The notes: generated by a model from the sequence alone, not told the origin. A stretch of DNA of 64,000 bases from Natrinema amylolyticum (GCF_020515625.1 NZ_JAIWPJ010000002.1:806001-870000), one strand, 5' to 3'. Numbered from the stretch's first letter, positions 14,380-22,245 are shown. Program-made: numbers and translations.

Positions 14380-15705
14380 ATGGCCGAACCTGTCGATACC
14401 GAACGCGAGGGCGCCCTCGAGTTCCGCTCGGTCCCGCTCGGCGAGATCGAGACGGCGCGGAGTCGACACATGTGGACCCGATCCGCCGTCCACGTCGCCG
14501 AGTCCGGGTCCCTCGTCGTTACGGGGACCTGGGACGGCACCGTCACCGCCCGGGACGCCGACTCGCTCGAGACGCGGTGGACGGCCGACCATCCGGACCA
14601 CGCGGTCGGGATCGAATCGCTCGAGGGGAGTGAAACGATCGTCGTCGCCGGACGCGGCGAAACGGGGACGATTGCGGCCTACGACGCCGAGACGGGTGAC
14701 CGGCGCTGGCGCTACGACACCGTCGAGGACGTCGGCGAGGCGGTCAAGGACACCGTCTTCTACCTGCCCTATGTCGTCGCGCTCGAGACGGGAGTCGACG
14801 CCGACGGCAACGAGCGGCTCTACGCCGCTGCCCGGCGCTACGAACGCGACGGCGAGACCCGACAGTGGCACAGCACGGTCTACGCCTTCGATCCCGACGG
14901 GACAGTGCGTTGGAGCTACGAGACCGACGCTTCGCCCATCGCGCTCGATCTCGACGCCGACGGCGAGCGCCTCGCGGTCGGCTACAACCGTTGTATGGGC
15001 GACCACGACACCGGTCTGGTCGTCCTCGAGGCGGGGAGCGCGACGACTGAGTCGTCGCGAAACGGAGGCGGTGAAACCGCCGAAGGCGGCGACCTCGCGT
15101 GGACCTGGGATCCCGGCACCGAGGGCGACCGCCGCGTCGGCGACGTGTCGTTCGACGGGGACTCGATCGCCGTCTCGAGTCACGGCGACAAACGCGGCTA
15201 CCTGCTGGGGCCCGGCGGTGCCGAGCGCTGGCGCGTCGATCTCGCCGTCGAGACAAAGATCGACGGCGAGACACTGTACGCCTACCCGAACCACGTCACT
15301 GCCGACGACGGCCGGGTGGCGTTCGTAACTGGCAACACCTACGCGGTGGAGAGCCGCGAGACTGAGAGTCGGCACCCGAACGAACATCGGGTCGCTACGT
15401 TCGACGCCGACGGGGCCCTCGTCTGGGACGACGAGGTCCGCGGCTTCGTCCACGGGCTGGCCGCCGACGGCGACCGGCTGGTCGCTCCCTGTGCGCAGAA
15501 CTTCCGGGTCCGCGATCCCGACACCCACGCCGTCCGCTGGTTCGACCGTGAGTCCGGCGCGGGCGGGTGCGAGCGACTCGACGGAATCGCGACGGCGGCC
15601 GCCGTCGATGGCGGAACGGTCGCAGCCATCGAGGAGCCCGTCGCGTACCACGACGAGGGGACGACCCGCGGCGAGTACGCGCTTCGCGTCGGCTCGCTCG
15701 AATAA
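14380..15705 (+). CDS. Cytosolic PQQ-type beta-propeller protein of the cobalamin cluster
   Basis: The 441-residue product has repeated blade motifs: GTWDGTVTARDADSLETRW, AAYDAETGDRRWRY, VYAFDPDGTVRWSY and VATFDADGALVWDD. These resemble BamB/PQQ enzyme repeats, about seven to eight blades. There is no signal peptide or lipobox, so unlike BamB it should be cytoplasmic. Three bases after DUF3209 suggest co-transcription. Residues SATTESSRNGGGETAEGGD sit between blades and are encoded by two hairpins (15039-15081). Its role is unknown; scaffolding of corrin enzymes or binding of a small molecule are possible. Confidence 0.75.
   Translation: MAEPVDTEREGALEFRSVPLGEIETARSRHMWTRSAVHVAESGSLVVTGTWDGTVTARDADSLETRWTADHPDHAVGIESLEGSETIVVAGRGETGTIAAYDAETGDRRWRYDTVEDVGEAVKDTVFYLPYVVALETGVDADGNERLYAAARRYERDGETRQWHSTVYAFDPDGTVRWSYETDASPIALDLDADGERLAVGYNRCMGDHDTGLVVLEAGSATTESSRNGGGETAEGGDLAWTWDPGTEGDRRVGDVSFDGDSIAVSSHGDKRGYLLGPGGAERWRVDLAVETKIDGETLYAYPNHVTADDGRVAFVTGNTYAVESRETESRHPNEHRVATFDADGALVWDDEVRGFVHGLAADGDRLVAPCAQNFRVRDPDTHAVRWFDRESGAGGCERLDGIATAAAVDGGTVAAIEEPVAYHDEGTTRGEYALRVGSLE
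15039..15081. repeat. Two perfect hairpins with 3-base loops inside the beta-propeller gene
   Basis: 15039-15059: CGCGACGAC-tga-GTCGTCGCG (9-bp arms). 15067-15081: GGCGGT-gaa-ACCGCC (6-bp arms). They encode a Ser/Thr/Gly-rich insert between propeller blades and share the geometry of the cbiT and cbiA hairpins. The tga loop is out of frame, so the gene stays open. Confidence 0.65.
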
Positions 15706-15821
15706 GCGGTTCGTTCGGTTCGGTCCGTTTTCCGCAGTGCGCTTTCTGTCACAACCTGTCGGCCAGTCGCATACGCAAGGCCAACCACCACAACGCTCAC
15801 TCTCGTCCGTGTTCTCGTATA

Positions 15822-17354
15822 ATGACCGAGTACGTAGAACATGACGGCACCGCGGAGCGTTCGGATTCCGAGAGGGTTGAGCGCTCCGCGGGCCGTCCCG
15901 ATGCAGTCGAACGTCCGGCGGGACCGCCACGCCGGGTGATGACCGACGGCGGGCAAGCGGAGATGGAAGAATCGGGAGACGACGAAAATGAGTCCGAGGG
16001 TGACGAAGACGCTGCAGGAGCGGATGAGGACGAATCGGCGGACGAAGCGGAAGGCGAAGCCGAGGAAGCGGCCGAAGACGAATCGGAATCCGAAGAGGCG
16101 GACGAGGCTGAAGCTGCGGAAGCAGACGCCGAAGGGGAGGCTGAAGAAGTCGACGAAGAGGAAGCCGAAGAAGAGGAGGCTGAAGAAGCCGACGAAGAGG
16201 AAGCCGAAGAAGAGGAGGCTGAAGAAGCCGACGAAGAGGAAGCCGAAGAAGAGGAGGCTGAAGAAGCCGACGAAGAGGAAGCCGAAGAAGAGGAGGCTGA
16301 GGAAGCCGACGAAGAGGAAGCCGAAGAAGAGGAGGCTGAGGAAGCCGACGAAGAGGAAGCCGAAGAAGAGGAGGCTGAGGAAGCCGACGAAGAAGGCGAA
16401 GCCGAGGAAGCGGTTGAGGAAGAGAGCGAAGACGAGGAAGCTGCGGAAGGCGACGAAGACGAGGCGGAAGCCGAAGACGAGGAGGAACGAGAGGATACCG
16501 GCGACCTCGTCGAAGACGACCGCGAGGAGGGTCACGCCGAGGACGCCGAGGAGGTCTACGAGGGCGACGACGCTTCCGGCGTCCTCCACCTCGATCTCGA
16601 CGGGCTCTTCTTGGACGTGCTCGGTCTCGAGGTCAACCTGAACCCGGTCCAGCTCGACGTGTCGGCGCGGCCGGGCGGGAACAACCTGCTCGGGAACCTG
16701 CTGTCGGCGGTGACGGGACTGCTGGACGGTCCCGGTGCCATGCTTGACAAAGTAAAGTCGCTCCTGAGCAAGCCGGTGGAGCTGCTGAAGCAGGTTCCGG
16801 GGAAGGCGAAAGAGGCCCTCAGTGGGCTCCTCGAGAAGCCAAAGGAGTTCCTCAGCGGGTTGCTTAGCAAGCCGAAGGAACTGCTCAGTAAACTCTTCGG
16901 CATCGGTGGCGAGGGAGCGGACGAGGAAACCGAGGGTGAGGAAGGCGAATCGGGCGGGGTGCTCTCGTCGGCCGCCGGCTGGCTGAAGGGGATCCTCACC
17001 AAGCCCGTGGAGTGGCTCCGCGGGCTCTTCGGTGGGGGTGCCGGCGAAGACGAGGCAGTCGAGGGTGAGGAGGCAGCAGACGAGACAGAGTCTGCAGAGC
17101 CAGCGGACGAGGAACCCGCGGAAGAAGGCGAAGAAGAGGCGGAAGAGGAATCGCCGGGCCCCCTCGCCAGAGCGGCCGGCTGGGTGAAGGAGAAGCTGTC
17201 CGGACTCGTCCCGAGCCTCCCGGTCGAGGAAATCGTGGCGACCATCGTCTCGCAGGTGATCGAACAACTGGTCGAACAACTCGAGCCCGATAGCGACGAG
17301 GAAGCGTCCGGCGGACAGCCGGAAGCGGCGTCACAGACGGAGGCCTCATCATGA
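15822..17354 (+). CDS. Highly acidic repeat protein with amphipathic C-terminal half, unknown function
   Basis: The 510-residue protein has three parts. Residues about 50-245 are almost entirely Glu/Asp/Ala, including six copies of a 13-residue unit (DEEEAEEEEAEEA) at 111-188. Then comes a conserved-looking block, LHLDLDGLFLDVLGLEVNL followed by QLDVSARPGGNNLLGNLLSAV, similar to blocks in some actinobacterial and haloarchaeal proteins. The end is a series of amphipathic helices with PKEFLSGLLSKPKELL-type repeats. There is no signal peptide. The start is uncertain: the first 39 residues are Arg-rich and contain a 10-bp inverted repeat, and ATG at 15939 or 15963 is plausible. Its stop overlaps the next gene. 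Confidence 0.75.
   Translation: MTEYVEHDGTAERSDSERVERSAGRPDAVERPAGPPRRVMTDGGQAEMEESGDDENESEGDEDAAGADEDESADEAEGEAEEAAEDESESEEADEAEAAEADAEGEAEEVDEEEAEEEEAEEADEEEAEEEEAEEADEEEAEEEEAEEADEEEAEEEEAEEADEEEAEEEEAEEADEEEAEEEEAEEADEEGEAEEAVEEESEDEEAAEGDEDEAEAEDEEEREDTGDLVEDDREEGHAEDAEEVYEGDDASGVLHLDLDGLFLDVLGLEVNLNPVQLDVSARPGGNNLLGNLLSAVTGLLDGPGAMLDKVKSLLSKPVELLKQVPGKAKEALSGLLEKPKEFLSGLLSKPKELLSKLFGIGGEGADEETEGEEGESGGVLSSAAGWLKGILTKPVEWLRGLFGGGAGEDEAVEGEEAADETESAEPADEEPAEEGEEEAEEESPGPLARAAGWVKEKLSGLVPSLPVEEIVATIVSQVIEQLVEQLEPDSDEEASGGQPEAASQTEASS
15850..15891. repeat. 10-bp inverted repeat near the start of the acidic repeat gene
   Basis: CCGCGGAGCG (15850-15859) and CGCTCCGCGG (15882-15891) are perfect arms 22 bases apart. 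If translation starts at 15939 or 15963, this is an upstream operator or mobile palindrome; if at 15822, it is within the coding sequence. Confidence 0.5.
16152..16385. repeat. Six tandem 39-bp repeats in coding sequence
   Basis: Six near-identical 39-bp copies start at 16152, 16191, 16230, 16269, 16308 and 16347, each beginning GACGAAGAGGAAGCC. Copies 1-3 end GAAGAAGCC and copies 4-6 end GAGGAAGCC. A seventh, diverged start is seen at 16386. The unit is 13 codons, so copy-number change keeps the frame. Confidence 0.9.
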
Positions 17355-17914
17355 GCGACGAATCCGAATCACTGACACAGCGGATTGACACGGAGAAGAT
17401 CACCGAGAACATCGACGTCGATCAACTGGTCGAGGGAACCCAGTGGGAAGACGAGATCGACGAGGACATGCCGCTCGGCGCGGCGCTGGGCGGCCAGGTC
17501 GGCGCGCTCGTCGGTCGCAAGGTCGGCGAGTCGCTGGGTCGGACGATCGGGAACATGGTCGTCGAAGAACTGCTCAGCAGCGACGAGGCCGAGTCGGCGG
17601 ACGAAGAAGAGAGCGAGGCGGACGAGGATGAGGACGAAGAAACGGCAGACGAAGACGAGGGCGAAGAAACGGCGGACGAGGAAAGCGAGGAGTCCGAAGA
17701 TGAAGAGTCGGCCGACGAGGAAAGCGCGGAATCCGAAGACGAGGAAAGCGAGGGTGACGACGCCGAGGCGGAGAGCGAGGACGAGAGTGACGAAGAGAGC
17801 GACGCTGAATCGGGCGACGAGGACGCGTCGGCCGACCAGGGTGACGAGGACGCTTCCGACGAGGACGCGGAGGGCGACGAAGAGGAGATGGAAGCCGAAG
17901 CCGAGGAGGAGTAA
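17351..17914 (+). CDS. Glycine-zipper protein with long acidic tail (paralogue A)
   Basis: The 187-residue protein starts MSDESESLTQRIDTEKITENIDVD. Residues about 40-70 form a glycine zipper: PLGAALGGQVGALVGRKVG and then ESLGRTIGNMVVEELL, with Gly every four residues. Such segments mediate helix packing or membrane insertion. The remaining 115 residues are a disordered Glu/Asp/Ser tail with loose SEDEESADEES repeats. Its ATG overlaps the stop of the preceding acidic repeat gene (ATGA), so the two are co-translated. The next gene encodes a recognisable paralogue. Function unknown. Confidence 0.75.
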   Translation: MSDESESLTQRIDTEKITENIDVDQLVEGTQWEDEIDEDMPLGAALGGQVGALVGRKVGESLGRTIGNMVVEELLSSDEAESADEEESEADEDEDEETADEDEGEETADEESEESEDEESADEESAESEDEESEGDDAEAESEDESDEESDAESGDEDASADQGDEDASDEDAEGDEEEMEAEAEEE

Positions 17915-17970
17915 GATCGTGATTCGGATACACCATACCACCGAACCGAGTCGCAGGCGAGGTGATCGCC

Positions 17971-18825
17971 GTGAGTGACGAGTCGGGACTGAAGAGCATG
18001 GTCGCGGAAGAGGTCAGTAACCAGGTCGACGTGGCCGATATGCTCGGCGACGGCAACATCGAGGACAGCATCGACGGCGGCGAACTCGGGGCCGCCGTCG
18101 GTCGCCAATTCGGTGAGCAGTTCGGCCGCCGACTCGGCACCGAGATCGGCCGCGAGATTCACGAGACGATCGACGAGGGCGTCGAGGAGGGGAAGGAACT
18201 CGGCGAACTGGGTTCGGAACTCCCGACGGCGATTCGCGACGCGTTCCGCGAATCGATCTCGGAGATGGAGGGCCGCGAGTCCCTCGAGTCGATGGCCAAA
18301 GGCGTTACCGACGGGAGCAGCGTCGAAGGTCTCCTGGACGGGATCGGCAGCGACGAGAGCGAGGAAACGGACGAAGACGAAGAAACAGCGGAGGAGGAGC
18401 CGACGGAAGACGAGGAGAGCGCGGAACCCGAAGACGAGGAAACCGAGGCCGAAGCCGAAGAAGAGGAGTCCGAAGGAGACGAAGCCGACGAGTCGGGCGC
18501 CAGAGAATCGGTCAAGGAGGCCGCCGGCAAGGCCAAGGAATCGGTCGAGGGAGCCGCCGGCAAAGCCAAAGAGACGGTGAGCGGAACCGACGAGGACGAG
18601 GACGAAACGTCCGTAGAGGACCTCGAGGACCTCCGGAGGGACACGCTCGAGGACTTCCTCGGGGTGATGTCCTACAGCGACCTGCAGTCGGTCGCGAAGG
18701 ACGTCGGCGTGAAAGCGAACCTCAGTCGCGAGGAAATGACCGACGAGATCATCAAGACGGTGACGGACGACGAGTCGGACGCCGACTCGGACGAGGAGTC
18801 GGAAACGGAGGCGGAAGCCGAGTGA
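17971..18825 (+). CDS. Glycine-zipper protein with acidic linker and SAP-like C-terminus (paralogue B)
   Basis: The GTG start at 17971 gives MSDESGLKSMVAEEV, parallel to paralogue A; a GTG nine bases earlier is possible. It has 284 residues. The zipper GGELGAAVGRQFGEQFGRRLG runs to GTEIGREI near residues 35-65. Next come a helical segment, an acidic linker, and two copies of an AGKAKESV-like motif reminiscent of LEA-type amphipathic repeats. The final domain (LEDFLGVMSYSDLQSVAKD, then LSREEMTDEIIKTV) looks like a helix-extension-helix/SAP-type fold, often nucleic-acid binding. Function unknown. Confidence 0.75.
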   Translation: MSDESGLKSMVAEEVSNQVDVADMLGDGNIEDSIDGGELGAAVGRQFGEQFGRRLGTEIGREIHETIDEGVEEGKELGELGSELPTAIRDAFRESISEMEGRESLESMAKGVTDGSSVEGLLDGIGSDESEETDEDEETAEEEPTEDEESAEPEDEETEAEAEEEESEGDEADESGARESVKEAAGKAKESVEGAAGKAKETVSGTDEDEDETSVEDLEDLRRDTLEDFLGVMSYSDLQSVAKDVGVKANLSREEMTDEIIKTVTDDESDADSDEESETEAEAE

Positions 18826-18904
18826 CCGACTGACGTCCACCGTTCTCGGTCGACCGAGCGCCGAACGACGCGACCAGCGGCGCGGTGATATCTGAGAGCT
18901 ACCC

Positions 18905-19795
18905 ATGAGCGACTCACAACTACGCGACCGAGTGCACGAGATACTGAACGAGGCTGACGCCTCGAGCGGGTCGATCGTCGGCGGGACCGACGCCGAGGAG
19001 GCGGACGGCTCCGCCGAGACGGACCTGCTCGAGACCGCCACCGAGGCGAGCGACCTCCTCGAGTCGGCCGATCCCGAGGAACTGCTCGCGGCGGTGGGGC
19101 TGGACACCCTCGAAGACGGGACCGAACCGGACTCGATTCCGGAGGCCATCGCCCGAGGCGAGCAAGAGAACCTCGAGGACCTCCAGCGGTTGCTTCACCT
19201 CTCGAAACTCGCCGACAGAGCGGACGACGGCAGTCTCGAGGGAGCCGTCGGTGACCTCCGAGCGGCGATGGGCGACGGGACCGAGTCCACCCCCGAAGGC
19301 GCGGAGAGCGAGTCAGTCGAGGCCGACGGCAGCGACTCGGCGGCGGCCGAGGGCGAATCGGACGCGACCGCGGGCGACGAAGACGACTCGAGCGCCGAAA
19401 GCGACGTCGGTGACCGCCTCCGCTCGGCGATGAGCGACTCGTTCGCGGACTTCGGCGACGAGGTCTCTCAGCTCAAAGAGCGACTCGAGTCAGCGAGCGC
19501 CGGAACCGCCGACGATGCGGGAGACGGCGCGGAGGGCGTCGACGAGACGGCCGCCGACGCCGAGTCCGCCGATGCGGCCGCGGATGAGGTCGAAGAGGCG
19601 GACGAGGATGAAGAGGCGGACACAGACGAGGACGACGAGGAGGGACTCCTCGGATCGGGGCTCGGCGGCGATCGGGAGCGCGGAACGGCCTCGGGAGGCC
19701 CCAGCCGCCATTCGACGATGGCACCGCCGCCGTCACAGCGGGCGGACATGCGGAAGGGGACGCGGCACTCGACGATGCCGGACAAGCACGGGTAG
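18905..19795 (+). CDS. Acidic protein with repeated RHSTM tail, unknown function
   Basis: The 296-residue protein follows the two glycine-zipper genes by 79 bases. The N-terminus is helical (MSDSQLRDRVHEILNEAD, LLETATEASDLLESADPEELL, NLEDLQRLLHLSKLADRAD). The middle and C-terminal thirds are disordered and rich in Glu, Asp, Ala and Ser. The end is unexpectedly basic and repeated: SRHSTMAPPPSQRADM, then GTRHSTMPDKHG, that is, two RHSTM motifs. This could be a short linear motif for binding a partner or membrane. There is no signal peptide or membrane segment. It probably belongs to the same operon and system as the three acidic genes before it. Confidence 0.7.
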   Translation: MSDSQLRDRVHEILNEADASSGSIVGGTDAEEADGSAETDLLETATEASDLLESADPEELLAAVGLDTLEDGTEPDSIPEAIARGEQENLEDLQRLLHLSKLADRADDGSLEGAVGDLRAAMGDGTESTPEGAESESVEADGSDSAAAEGESDATAGDEDDSSAESDVGDRLRSAMSDSFADFGDEVSQLKERLESASAGTADDAGDGAEGVDETAADAESADAAADEVEEADEDEEADTDEDDEEGLLGSGLGGDRERGTASGGPSRHSTMAPPPSQRADMRKGTRHSTMPDKHG

Positions 19796-19920
19796 CGCGC
19801 CCTTTGGTTCCGGTCGAGTCGAGTCGAACGGTCGGCCGGACAGTCGAACGCATGTATCGGAACCGCGAACAGGCTAGTTCCCGCTGAAGCCTTATTCTGT
19901 TCCTCGTCGATCGACCGTAT

Positions 19921-20385
19921 ATGACGAGACACGTGAGCGAGGAACAGGTCCGACACTGGCTCGACGACACGGCGATTCGGAACGTGACGCCCCATACCGA
20001 CGAGGAGACGGCGTTCAATTTCCAGGTCGAACTCTCGCAGTTGCCGGTCCACGTCATCAAGGAAGACGAGTTCGGTCCGGTCCGAATCGTCGGCCGCAGC
20101 GGGTTCGACACCGAGCGGGCGAAGAACCTGCTTCGGGACGATCAGCGACGCGGCGAGTTGCTCGAGTACGTCGGGCCGATGCTGGCGGCGACGCCGGGAT
20201 TTTACACGTTTCTCGACGAAGAGGGCGTCTCCTGCCAATTGCGCGAGGCCGAGACGGTACAGGTAGAGTATCGGATCTACCCCGACGAAGCCTCCCAGCA
20301 GGCGCTGATGGACGGCATCATGGCAATCGCGACGAGTATGCGGTACGTCCGGAACGCCGTGGTAGCGGTCGCGGAGTCCGGATGA
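19921..20385 (+). CDS. DUF2299-like archaeal protein
   Basis: The 154-residue soluble protein starts MTRHVSEEQVRHWLDDTAIRN and has an alpha/beta pattern: FNFQVELSQLPVHVIK, FGPVRIVGRSGF, AATPGFYTFLDEEG and VEYRIYPDEASQQALMDGI. This resembles the archaeal DUF2299 family (a YbjN/secretion-chaperone-like fold), though the match is from memory and unverified. A TTATT box at 19892-19896, 25-29 bases before the ATG, supports an independent leaderless transcript. It is less acidic than its left neighbours. Function unknown. Confidence 0.65.
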   Translation: MTRHVSEEQVRHWLDDTAIRNVTPHTDEETAFNFQVELSQLPVHVIKEDEFGPVRIVGRSGFDTERAKNLLRDDQRRGELLEYVGPMLAATPGFYTFLDEEGVSCQLREAETVQVEYRIYPDEASQQALMDGIMAIATSMRYVRNAVVAVAESG

Positions 20386-20504
20386 CGGGACCGATGACTC
20401 CGCGTAGCGGCTCCCGACGGCGTAACCGAATACAGTTACATATCGGCTCCCACTGAACGCTCGAGCGGAATCCGTAACCGACGATGGGCACGGCGAGCGG
20501 TACG

Positions 20505-20510
20505 TTTATA
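20505..20510 (+). promoter_or_regulatory. TATA box of the tungstate transporter operon
   Basis: TTTATA lies 28-33 bases before the tupA ATG (20538). An inverted GTAAC...GTTAC pair (20422-20426 and 20435-20439) and a further GTAACCG (20473-20479) lie upstream and could bind a regulator such as the ModE-like protein encoded at the end of the operon. Confidence 0.55.
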
Positions 20511-20537
20511 CTCTCGTCTCCCATCGTTGTTCCCAAC

Positions 20538-21467
20538 ATGGAATATCGACGGAGAGCGCTACTCGGGGCGGGTGCGGCGGGGATCGCCGCGGCCGTCGGG
20601 GGCTGTCTCGGGTCGAACGGCGACGGCGACGGAAACGGGGGATCGATCGCCGGTGAGGAACTCGCGCTTTCGACGACGACCAGCACGTACGATACGGGGC
20701 TTCTGGACGAGGTCAACGCCGCGTTTCAGGAGCGGTTCGGAACGCCCGTCGCGGCCAACGCACAGGGAACGGGACAGGCGATCAGGTCCGCACGCGACGG
20801 GAACGCCGACGTGATCCTGGTCCACGCCCGATCGCAGGAAGACGAGTTCATGCGGGACGGCTACGGCGTCAACCGGCGGGGCCTGATGTTCAACGACTTC
20901 GTGGTCGTCGGCCCGAGCGACGACCCGGCGGGCGTGAGCGATACCGAGCGGGCGACGGCCGCCTTCGAGGCCATTGCGGGCGCGCGAGCGACGTTCGTCT
21001 CCCGCGGCGATAATTCCGGAACCCACTCCAAGGAGCGAGCGATCTGGTCGGCGGCCGGCCTCGAGCCCGGCGGCGACTGGTATCAGGAGACCGGCAGCGG
21101 AATGGGTGACACGCTGACGATCGCGAACGAGTCGAGCGCCTACACGCTGGCCGACCGCGGAACCTTCCTCTCGAGGCGGGACTCCGTCGACCTCGAGATC
21201 CTGCTGCAGGGGCCGATCGAGGGCGGGCCGGAACTGCTCGCGAACCCCTACGGGATCATGGCGGTCAACCCCGAGCGCCACTCGAACGTCAACTATCAGC
21301 TCGCGATGGCCTATATCGGCTTCCTCACGAGCCCTGAGGGGCAGACAGTCATTGGAGACTACACCGACGACGGCCAGCAGTTGTTCTATCCCGAGGCATT
21401 GTCGGCGGACCCGAACTTCCAGCAGTACGTGCCGGAGGGCTGGCGACCGGAGTCGGGCAGCGAGTGA
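20538..21467 (+). CDS. tupA: Tungstate/molybdate-type ABC transporter, substrate-binding lipoprotein TupA
   Basis: The 309-residue protein starts [12 protein letters not shown], a twin-arginine signal, followed by the lipobox VGGC (Cys23), so it is exported folded and lipid-anchored. The mature part opens [18 protein letters not shown], the oxyanion-binding TTTST block of TupA proteins. It continues with [28 protein letters not shown] and [12 protein letters not shown], all typical of the tungstate-binding family. A longer in-frame extension upstream would bury the signal peptide and is rejected. The TTTATA box is 28 bases from this start. TupB and TupC follow. Confidence 0.9.
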   Translation: MEYRRRALLGAGAAGIAAAVGGCLGSNGDGDGNGGSIAGEELALSTTTSTYDTGLLDEVNAAFQERFGTPVAANAQGTGQAIRSARDGNADVILVHARSQEDEFMRDGYGVNRRGLMFNDFVVVGPSDDPAGVSDTERATAAFEAIAGARATFVSRGDNSGTHSKERAIWSAAGLEPGGDWYQETGSGMGDTLTIANESSAYTLADRGTFLSRRDSVDLEILLQGPIEGGPELLANPYGIMAVNPERHSNVNYQLAMAYIGFLTSPEGQTVIGDYTDDGQQLFYPEALSADPNFQQYVPEGWRPESGSE

Positions 21468-21509
21468 TCGCCGCGCTCACAACCCCCGCATACGACTGAT
21501 CCATAACTG

Positions 21510-22181
21510 ATGCCATTCGAACCGATCGCCGAACCGAACTACCTCCGGAGCATCGTCCGGCTATCGCTGACGGTGAGCCTGACGGCCGTGGTCCTGAGTA
21601 CGCTGCTGAGCCTGCCGATCGCGTTCGCCGTCGGCTTCGCGGAGTTCCGCGGCAAGCGACTCGTCACGGCCGTCATCAACACGGGGATGGGGTTTCCGAG
21701 CGTCGTCGTCGGCCTGCTCGTTCTCATGGTGATCTCGAACAGCGGGCCACTCGGCTCGCTCGATCTCGTCTACACGCCCGAGGCGATGATCATCTCGCAG
21801 TGCGTCCTCGCCGCGCCGGTGATCACTGGCGTCGCCCTCTCGGCGATCGAGAGCGTCGACGAGAGCGTTCGGGACGCGGCCTACGGGATCGGCGGGACTC
21901 GCGCGGACGTCGCCCTGATCACGCTCAAGGAGGCTCGGTACGGGGTCCTTACGGGAATCCTCGCCGGGTTCGGTCGCGCGATCAGCGAGGTCGGCTCCGT
22001 CCTCATCGTCGGCGGCAACATCGCCTACGCCGACGGCACCTCGAAGACGCGAACGATCACGACCGCGATCACCTTCGAGACGCGGCGGGGCGAGTTCGAG
22101 ACGGCGCTGATCCTCGGTGCCGTGTTGCTCGTCCTCGTCTTGCTCGTCAACGGGGTCGTCCTGCGACTCGGAGGGCGATGA
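21510..22181 (+). CDS. tupB: Tungstate-type ABC transporter, permease TupB
   Basis: The 223-residue membrane protein has about five to six helices, such as [20 protein letters not shown] and [20 protein letters not shown] cytoplasmic EAA-like loop, [20 protein letters not shown], is followed by [19 protein letters not shown], where the ATPase docks. The length fits TupB. It lies 42 bases after tupA and 64 bases before tupC. It forms the channel for tungstate (or molybdate) uptake; haloarchaea need tungsten or molybdenum for their oxidoreductases. Confidence 0.9.
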   Translation: MPFEPIAEPNYLRSIVRLSLTVSLTAVVLSTLLSLPIAFAVGFAEFRGKRLVTAVINTGMGFPSVVVGLLVLMVISNSGPLGSLDLVYTPEAMIISQCVLAAPVITGVALSAIESVDESVRDAAYGIGGTRADVALITLKEARYGVLTGILAGFGRAISEVGSVLIVGGNIAYADGTSKTRTITTAITFETRRGEFETALILGAVLLVLVLLVNGVVLRLGGR

Positions 22182-22245
22182 CGATGCGAGCGATCCCCGT
22201 CGTCGCGGTCACGAGCAGTCCGATCACGATCGCAATGAGACAGCC

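Noticed and set aside
16152-16385. 39-bp repeats considered as a CRISPR array
   Set aside because: No unique spacers; units are contiguous, in codon register and inside a gene; no cas genes.
15339-17279. 646-residue minus-strand frame with hydrophobic FLFVGF-like repeats resembling a membrane protein
   Set aside because: It is the antisense of the Glu/Asp/Ala repeats, which give Phe/Leu/Val/Gly when read backwards; the flanks are random.
17422-19149. 575-residue Ser-rich minus-strand frame
   Set aside because: Antisense of Glu/Asp codons (GAG/GAC to CTC/GTC or TCG/TCC); overlaps three acidic plus-strand genes with overlapping stops and starts.
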